This document shows, in pieces, positions 57,999-64,000 of a DNA stretch of 64,000 bases. The stretch's first letter is position 1, and each line of letters opens with the position of its first letter. The notes below the pieces were generated by a model. It did not search any database, was not told the origin of the DNA, and saw only the letters and a list, made by a program, of their open reading frames with translations. This DNA is from Limonium bicolor (Eukaryota > Streptophyta > Magnoliopsida > Caryophyllales > Plumbaginaceae), in contig CM041779.1 in NCBI GenBank assembly GCA_023374045.1, positions 144,337,485 to 144,401,484 on the forward strand, read 5' to 3'. The translations under genes were made by a program, and so were the position numbers.

Positions 57999-58950
57999 TT
58001 TATAGCCTATCCCAAACCATCCCTAATTTCATTAAAAAACTTTACAAAAAAAAAACACAAAGAATAAGTTCAAATCCGAATTCATTTGAAGTTCAATTTC
58101 ACCTTCAATCCAAAGGCCTAATTTTCAAGATCCAAACAAGGCCCATATTTGATCCAATTCCAAAGACCATTTCAAAAGGCCACTCCAAGGCCCAATCAAA
58201 AATCCATTTCAGCCCAAATCAATAAGGCCCAAAAGTCCAACAAGGCCCAATTCAGCCCAAAACACCAAACAGGGCCCAAAAGCCCAACAAGGCCCAATTC
58301 GACCCAAAACCCCAAACAAAGCCCGCTTCAACCTCAACCCGAACTTTGACCAACTTGAATTTTGACCTTGACCTGGTCCAACCTTGACCAACCCAAACTT
58401 TGACCTTGACTCAACTTTGACTCGGTCCAACTTTGACCAACCCGACTTTTACTTGGTCTAACTTTGACCCGGCCCATTTTCCAACCCCAACCCAAATTCA
58501 ATTCAAACCCAATTCATTCAGCCCAATTCAATTCAAATCCTATTCCATTCAATTCAAATCCAGATTCAATTCATCCAATTCAAACTCAAGTTGTAAATCC
58601 CATTCTTTTTCGAAAAAATCAAAAATCTTTTCAAAGATTTCAAACAGCTCTTTTATTTCAAACCGAAACCATTTTGTGGAATTTAAAAGGAAAAACTCTT
58701 CTCACATCACAGAAAACTTTTCTCACAACGCAGAAAGTTCTTCTCACATATACAGAAAGTTTTATCCTAAAAACATTTCTCAAAATCAGTGTTTCTTCGT
58801 CGAGAATTCCGAACAAAATTCAAAGTTTTCTAACTTAGATTTCAAACTCGAAATAAGCCGTTTTTGAGGAACAAGAAATGTCTAACATTTTCAAAACATT
58901 TTCTCCTAGTTAGACATCACTTGTCCCTCTTCCGAAATAAAAATCCGAGG

Positions 58951-59095
58951 CGGGGCACTGGGGTCGTAACCTCCCTTGTCGCAGTCTGGATCTCTTTAAG
59001 CGGGGCATTAGGGTGACAAACCTCCTCTAATTGCAGCCTAGATTTTTACAAGGCGGGGTGCTAGGGAAGTAACGACCTTCCTAGTTGCAGCCGGG
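58951..59095. repeat. Three CGGGGC...GCAG repeats in the Ogre-like LTR
   Basis: Units start about 58951, 59001 and 59053. Each reads CGGGGC(A/T)..AGGG...AACCTCC/GACCTTCC...GCAGYC..GGAT. Confidence 0.7.
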
Positions 59096-60395
59096 ATTTT
59101 AGAATCGTCTAACTCCCTTCCGCTCGATTTCAATGTTTTTGGTTTTTAACGTTTTAAAACCCGGGAGTTAGAGACGTTATTAGGGTTCGACCGAGAACAT
59201 CTCCTTCATGGTGTTTCTTTGAATCCTATTTTTCGACATAAATTCATTGCCCCATCTTTCGAGCCTCGGCACTTACCATTAATTAAGTGTCGTGTTCGAG
59301 GGGGTACATAGGGTAATCCCTCGGGATTATCCGCCCTTTTACAATAAAATGATTTTCCTCAATCGCTTTCAGAATCTCAAATCCAAAAAAACCCAGGATC
59401 CTTACCCAAACTTCAATTGCCTCACACACTCAGATCATTATCCAAACTCAAATCATTCAAACTCCAACTCACCTTAAACTCAAATCCTCTTACAAATTCC
59501 AACTTCATTCAAACTTCTAAAGTCTCACAGACCCGAGCGTCTCATAGACTCGAACATCTCCCGAACTCGAATGTCTCACAGACCCCAAAACCCTGAACTA
59601 CGTAAGGTCTGATCTCAAAGGGAGTTGAGTACGTAGGCAGCCCATCTCGGGTGCGACCCCATTCCAAAAAAAAATCTTTTTCCCCTCTAAGGCATTCTTC
59701 ACGCCTCTCGATACACTCAAACCTTCTTCGGCTCCCACAAACTTCAAACCATCAGACTTCAAGTCTTTTCTAATTCACTCAACCTCAGACCATTCCAAAT
59801 CTTCATTCTATACTCATTCGAATTCACCAATTCTTCCTCTTGGCGTTAGCTTGGCAGAAAAGCTCGCCTCATCCACTCTCTCTCTTCCCGTCCTAATCCT
59901 ATCCTTCGGCATTAACTGAATCTCTCTAATAAGGTTTTGAAAGAAGGCAATCCCGACAATTGGAGACCGAGGTTTCCTCGGGCACCAATCCGAAGTCGTG
60001 GTCGTTGCCACTTCTGAGGGGTGTAACCCAGTGTGAACCCACAATAGAATCTCTGATCTGACCAGATAACTCCCATCCATAGGCAACAATCTCAGAGTCA
60101 ATTAACGGTTCTTAGAACCCTCATCTTTCCTTCCTAGTTCCTTAGGTCAAACTAGGTGGCGACTCTAGTCAATTTTCGCCCTTAGGGCATAAGTCCGCGT
60201 GGAGCCCATTGAGAGCGGGTGTAGTGCTCACTAGCGTTCCCCTTATGCTTTCTGGGAAAGACGGACGATAGAGTAGGTATTTGAGGGATGCCATAATAAC
60301 GGGTTTTCACCCTTCACAGAATGGCATTTTAGGATCTAGGCTTTTAGTCATTTACATAGACCCCCCCTCATACCGAAAAATCACCCTCCACAGAA

Positions 60396-60413
60396 TGGCG
60401 ACTCTGCTGGGGA
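60396..60413 (+). other. Primer binding site of the Ogre/Tat-like element
   Basis: TGGCGACTCTGCTGGGGA, three bases after the LTR end. Ogre/Tat elements use a site of this kind, reported as tRNA-Arg type; I could not verify the tRNA. Confidence 0.7.
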
Positions 60414-63012
60414 AAACTTGAGTAAGTTTTTCTCAAACTCAAGGAAGACTGAACTCCATTCAAAATTGTCGGGACTTTCCCCACTTCTTTCAAAACCTTC
60501 AAGAGATTCGTTTCAAAGCCTCTAGGATTATTCTACTCCACACTTAGAGTGTGTATCTGATGAGGACAGATAGGATTTGTTAGATCCTCAGCAAACATTA
60601 CAACAATTGGGTTAATAATTAGCTCACGATTAGAAAGAGACACTTAGGTGTGAATGAAGCTAACTTCCCTTTAGGCTAATAAAAAACAATTTGGAATCAC
60701 TGATCTCATGATAAAGCACTTAGTACATAGGTTGGTGCTAACTTCATTTGGTTTGTTTATAGCTTTCATATTTATATTGCGATTGTGGGGTGCATGGGGT
60801 GGGTAGCTTAGGACATGCATTCCTCTGTGTCACCCGATTTACCCACGATGTCACGGGATCCCCAACCGGTCCACGGTTGATTCCCCAGGAGCTAGGGTCA
60901 CTTTATGAGTGAACAAACCCACGAGGCGGTAAGGTTTCTGACCGACGCCTTGAGCTCATGATCCAAAATCATCCTCCATTATCCGAGTCGATGCCAGCAT
61001 ATAGTGAACTTTGAGCCTTCAGTGTCCAGCTACCTGGTCCGGTGTCTAAGACGGGTTTATGGAAGTCACCCCCTTGTATGCCGCCTGTCTGACCGCCCTT
61101 TTGCCTTACCCTGAAGATTGCATGGGCTCAGTTCTCCATTGTTCCTCTGCACCACATGTGTCTCTAAAGCCCAATGTCACGCTATACGTCCATAGAGGAT
61201 CCCGTATTTACCGGATACCCATACATGGCACAACGTAGTCAGTGAATAATTTGGACTTTAGACACACTTGACCGTCCAGGTGACGAGAGACCCGTTCCCA
61301 TACAATACTTCCCCGACTTTTCTGAAGAGTGGGGTGTTGTCGGATCATCACTGGCCGTGGCGTATGTTTCCTTATCATCTCGGGTGTCCTGACCTTTTGA
61401 ACTTAAGCACTCCGGACTTTCTTGATGACATGCCCCACAAAGGCATAGCAGAGAAAAACCCCGAGAGATGATAGTGAAGGGACGATGGTTCCCCCGGTGA
61501 GACGGAATCATAATTGACCTGGAAAGTGATTATCCCAACACTAAAACTTACAGCTCCACATCAAATATAGCCACGATTTACCATTTGCTATACATGTGTG
61601 CAAACCACTTTTTCAAACCAATCTGTTTTTAAAATGTTCGAAATTTTCTTTTGTGTGTCCCTTAAAGCTTTCTTACGAGCTCGTTTAATTTAGAACCTCA
61701 CCTAAATTTCACTCATAAGCATTCGGGGTTTTAAAACCTGTCACTTCATCTTTAAAAAACTTTATTCTACCAAAATGTTATTTCCAAAACAATTTTCAAA
61801 AAATAGATTTTGAAAAGAACCTACTTTCTACAAACAACAATTTTCAACATCATTTCAAAATAGTTTTCGAAAACAGTTTTCAAAAATTGATTTTCACAAA
61901 CGTATTTCAAAATAAATGATTTAGTCCCCATGTTGTGACCCGCTATTTTTGAAGTTCTGCCCACCTTCAAGAGCAGCGGTCATTACCGTGGAGCGTACTA
62001 GTCATTTCGTGTTTTCACAAAAGTGGTGGATTTTTACATGAGATTTCATGCTCGATCATTCACCTTTCCTTTCTCAAAAATATCCCTCATTCTTATTGTC
62101 GGAGCAAGAGGAGCAGCATGAAGATCGACTACGCGGTTTGAGCCGAAAGCCAGAGACGCACTAACCCGCGGAGCGAGTCAAGCGACATGAAGACTAGCAA
62201 CGACTGTTCGAGTTCAAGCTGTTGAAAGTTAGACGAACACCAGCTTGTATTGCTTGATGGCAGTACCACTTCGCTGCGAAAGCCCGAAGACGAGTGAGCA
62301 TCCGGTCAAGAGCTCGAAGACGAGTGAGCAGCCAACCAGTTGCCCAAGCGTGAGCAGCCAGTCAGAAGCCCGAAGGCGGACCAAAAGAGTTCAGAAGAAG
62401 TTTAGCTCAAAATTCCCCTTTTTAATGACTTTTTAGAATGATGTATAGGTTTTCCCTATGATTCTTTTCTCGCTTGTCCATTTCTCAATAGAGTACATGT
62501 ATAGGTTTATACATTCCCTTTGAATTTGTTTAGATCAATGTGTATAGGGTTCCCCACTCCCTATTTTCTTTGCGAATGACCGAGCGTCAAAATTCATATT
62601 GAGAAAATCCGCCACTTTGAAAACACGGTTTTTTAAAAAAAATTGTTTTCCAAAATCTCGGTTTCTTTTGGCATGCACGTCTTGTTTAAAGAAGGGAACC
62701 AACGTGACGACCCTTCACGTTTTATCTATCGCTCTCAAAACTTTGCTTTATGGGGTGAAGTTTGCGGTGTCTACGGATACATCCCCTTTTAAATTTTTTT
62801 TTGATGAAATAAATTGACACCCATCTCACAACATTTTCAGGATAAATAAAAATCACTAACAATCATTTACATTCATCACACAACAAATTTTTGTTTAACA
62901 AAACATACTGATTTACCTCTTCTTCATTCTAATCCTTGTGCATGCAGGTGTTCGTGACAGTTGACAACTAGAAAGAAAGAAGACCAGTCTACCTATAGCA
63001 ACGGCAGAAAAG
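60414..63012 (+). other. Long untranslated leader of the Ogre/Tat-like element
   Basis: 2.6 kb between primer site and gag with no convincing coding frame. Short GAAGACGAGTGAGCA-type repeats occur at 62280-62340. Ogre elements often carry an extra ORF here; I see none intact. The minus-strand frame at 61239-61511 shows nothing I recognise. TGCATGCAG|GTG near 62948 could be a 3' splice site before gag. Confidence 0.6.
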
Positions 63013-63336
63013 ATGGAGGAAGCCCCTCGACATGATCAAACAGTTGAAGGTCGATTTGTTCATGAAAGATTGATCCATGACCTTGCTGATGACTTGGAGA
63101 AAAACCTGAAGATAGAAGAATTTGTCCAAAGAAGAATAAATAGGGTCTATGCGGGGTCGGATAACAGTTACAAGGACCCTCCAACTTACTCTGCATACGA
63201 TGCCTATGAGTTTCAAGCAATGGATCATCACACTCTCTCTGTCCAATCCCGAACCACACCAAGCATGCCTTCTTCACCTATGTACAGTGCAACTCTGAGA
63301 ACCCCAACCGCCATGAGAGGAATTTGGCAACCATAA
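63013..63336 (+). CDS. gag: 107-codon frame, probable N-terminus of Ogre-like gag
   Basis: It begins MEEAPRHDQTVEGRF and has an acidic, helical start (IHDLADDLEKNLKIEEF) and a Ser/Thr/Pro-rich end. It stops at TAA (63334-63336), and an ATG in the same frame follows at once (TAAATG). It is either the N-terminus of gag cut by one nonsense change or a short separate upstream ORF. Confidence 0.6.
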   Translation: MEEAPRHDQTVEGRFVHERLIHDLADDLEKNLKIEEFVQRRINRVYAGSDNSYKDPPTYSAYDAYEFQAMDHHTLSVQSRTTPSMPSSPMYSATLRTPTAMRGIWQP

Positions 63337-64000
63337 ATGGTCTGTGACGAGGGTAAGACCCAAGGCCCATCTTCCCCCATGGTGCATTCCGACTTAAACC
63401 TCTCCTTGCCCATGCAAGAATATGTCCTTCTTTGGCAAGTACCTCATCACTCATCAAATTCAAGCCAACACCTTCAACCAGGAACAATACTGCCCTCTCA
63501 ATCTCTTGACACCGGCTACCCTGAGAAAGCCATTTCAATCCAAAACCTTGATCTCAGAGCGAGTCCAATGAAAGAATTGGTGAAAGAACTGAAGGCGGAA
63601 CTAGAGCTAGCCCAACGTTTTAAGTCTGCAGGTTGGGAGCCAACTAACCCGTATCTTGATGCTCGTCTGCAAAAAGGCATGAGTCTGCCTGAAATGAAGA
63701 AGTATGAAGGGATTGGAAACCCAAGGCATCACGTTGATAGGTATGATAAGCTCATGGATCTACATGGTCTATCCGATGAGCTGAAGGCCGCGTGCTTTAG
63801 ATTCTACTTAGAGGGGCCTGCTTACTCTTGGATTATGGGTCTGGATTTGAAAGGAAAGTCAAGCAAAGACCTGTACTTTGAATTTCTCACTCAATACGGT
63901 GGTAACTTTCATCATGAAGTTACACACAGAGATTTAGAAATCACCCGTCAAAACCATGGCGAAACTGTGAGGGAATTCATAGAAAGATGGAGGGTGAAGG
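63337..64000 (+). CDS. gag: gag of an Ogre/Tat-like element, runs off the window
   Basis: The frame is open from 63337 to the window end (221 codons). The hallmark region near 63680-63990 (LPEMKKYEGIGNPRHHVDRY, CFRFYLEGPAYSW, FLTQYGGNF, REFIERW) is the Retrotrans_gag domain in the form seen in Tat/Ogre elements. The N-terminal part is Ser/Gln/Pro-rich. The frame is continuous with the one ending at 63336 except for one TAA. Pol and the 3' LTR lie outside the window. Confidence 0.8.
   Translation, partial: MVCDEGKTQGPSSPMVHSDLNLSLPMQEYVLLWQVPHHSSNSSQHLQPGTILPSQSLDTGYPEKAISIQNLDLRASPMKELVKELKAELELAQRFKSAGWEPTNPYLDARLQKGMSLPEMKKYEGIGNPRHHVDRYDKLMDLHGLSDELKAACFRFYLEGPAYSWIMGLDLKGKSSKDLYFEFLTQYGGNFHHEVTHRDLEITRQNHGETVREFIERWRVK

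Larger units (their letters stand above)
54264..60392 (+). mobile_element. 5' LTR of an Ogre/Tat-like element (about 6.1 kb)
   Basis: The left edge is defined by where D's 3' LTR stops (TGTAGAAACC...), the right edge by CACCCTCCACA three bases before a primer site. GTGAG at 54259-54263 is the likely left copy of the target duplication. The size fits Ogre/Tat LTRs. It contains T-rich leader-like sequence, the duplicated hairpin unit at 57851-57998, GGCCCAA-rich sequence (58130-58330), TTTGACC repeats (58340-58470) and a CGGGGC repeat (58951-59095). I see no gene in it; open frames such as 58433-58867 are Asn/Ser-rich and of simple composition. Confidence 0.75.

Noticed and set aside
58433..58867. 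Asn/Ser-rich 144-codon frame in the Ogre-like LTR
   Set aside because: It is built from CAATTCAAA/CCCAA simple repeats inside an LTR; no domain is visible.
60150..60170. A second primer site (GGTGGCGACTCTAG) inside the Ogre-like LTR
   Set aside because: It matches only the first bases of the primer site and is not next to an LTR end; the site at 60396 matches for 18 bases and follows CA.

Overview
This window is plant repetitive DNA. I find no host gene in it: almost all of the 64 kb consists of nested LTR retrotransposons and solo LTRs. The lineage signals are plant-specific: Del/Tekay-type Ty3/gypsy chromovirus pol with a C-terminal chromodomain-like tail, initiator-Met-tRNA-type primer sites, LTRs of 3.7-6.1 kb, and an Ogre/Tat-type gag. 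The host is probably a eudicot with a large genome; the species cannot be told from the sequence.

Layout. 1-2037: end of an LTR (family 1) inserted in element A. 2038-7335: element A (minus strand), with a truncated AlkB exon, a gag interrupted by a 2.0-kb insertion (3594-5592), a primer site and part of its LTR. 7336-14970: fragment of another chromovirus with a 5.6-kb LTR (plus strand), lying inside the LTR shared by A and B. 14971-26620: element B (minus): rest of that LTR, pol, AlkB, gag, 5' LTR. 26621-26712: short unassigned piece. 26713-39447: element C (plus): 5' LTR, gag, AlkB, pol; its RNase H is split by a 4.4-kb solo LTR (34965-39348). 39448-43280: second copy of LTR family 1, holding a 2.0-kb solo LTR (40858-42887). 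43281-54263: element D (plus), the youngest: 4.0-kb 5' LTR, gag, AlkB, pol and a truncated 3' LTR. 54264-64000: an Ogre/Tat-like element with a 6.1-kb LTR, inserted in D's 3' LTR; its gag runs off the window.

The main discovery is that elements A, B, C and D share an extra domain not normally part of gypsy elements: an AlkB-type 2-oxoglutarate/Fe(II) dioxygenase between gag and pol. In D it is intact, with HxD, the distal His and RxNxTxR. It is joined to gag in frame through three short GT-AG introns whose positions and phases recur in all copies. A second conserved acceptor, 1.07 kb downstream of the same donor, would skip the AlkB exon and join gag to protease in frame. The layout therefore predicts a splicing switch between Gag-AlkB and Gag-Pol.

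The long LTRs carry further shared architecture: arrays of inverted repeats with a 72-bp period whose stems covary, a covarying 9-bp hairpin about 93 bp before the LTR end, a hairpin overlapping the primer site, repeated AG|GTAA donor-like sites about 165-200 bp apart, a start-stop mini-uORF before gag, and duplicated polypurine tracts.
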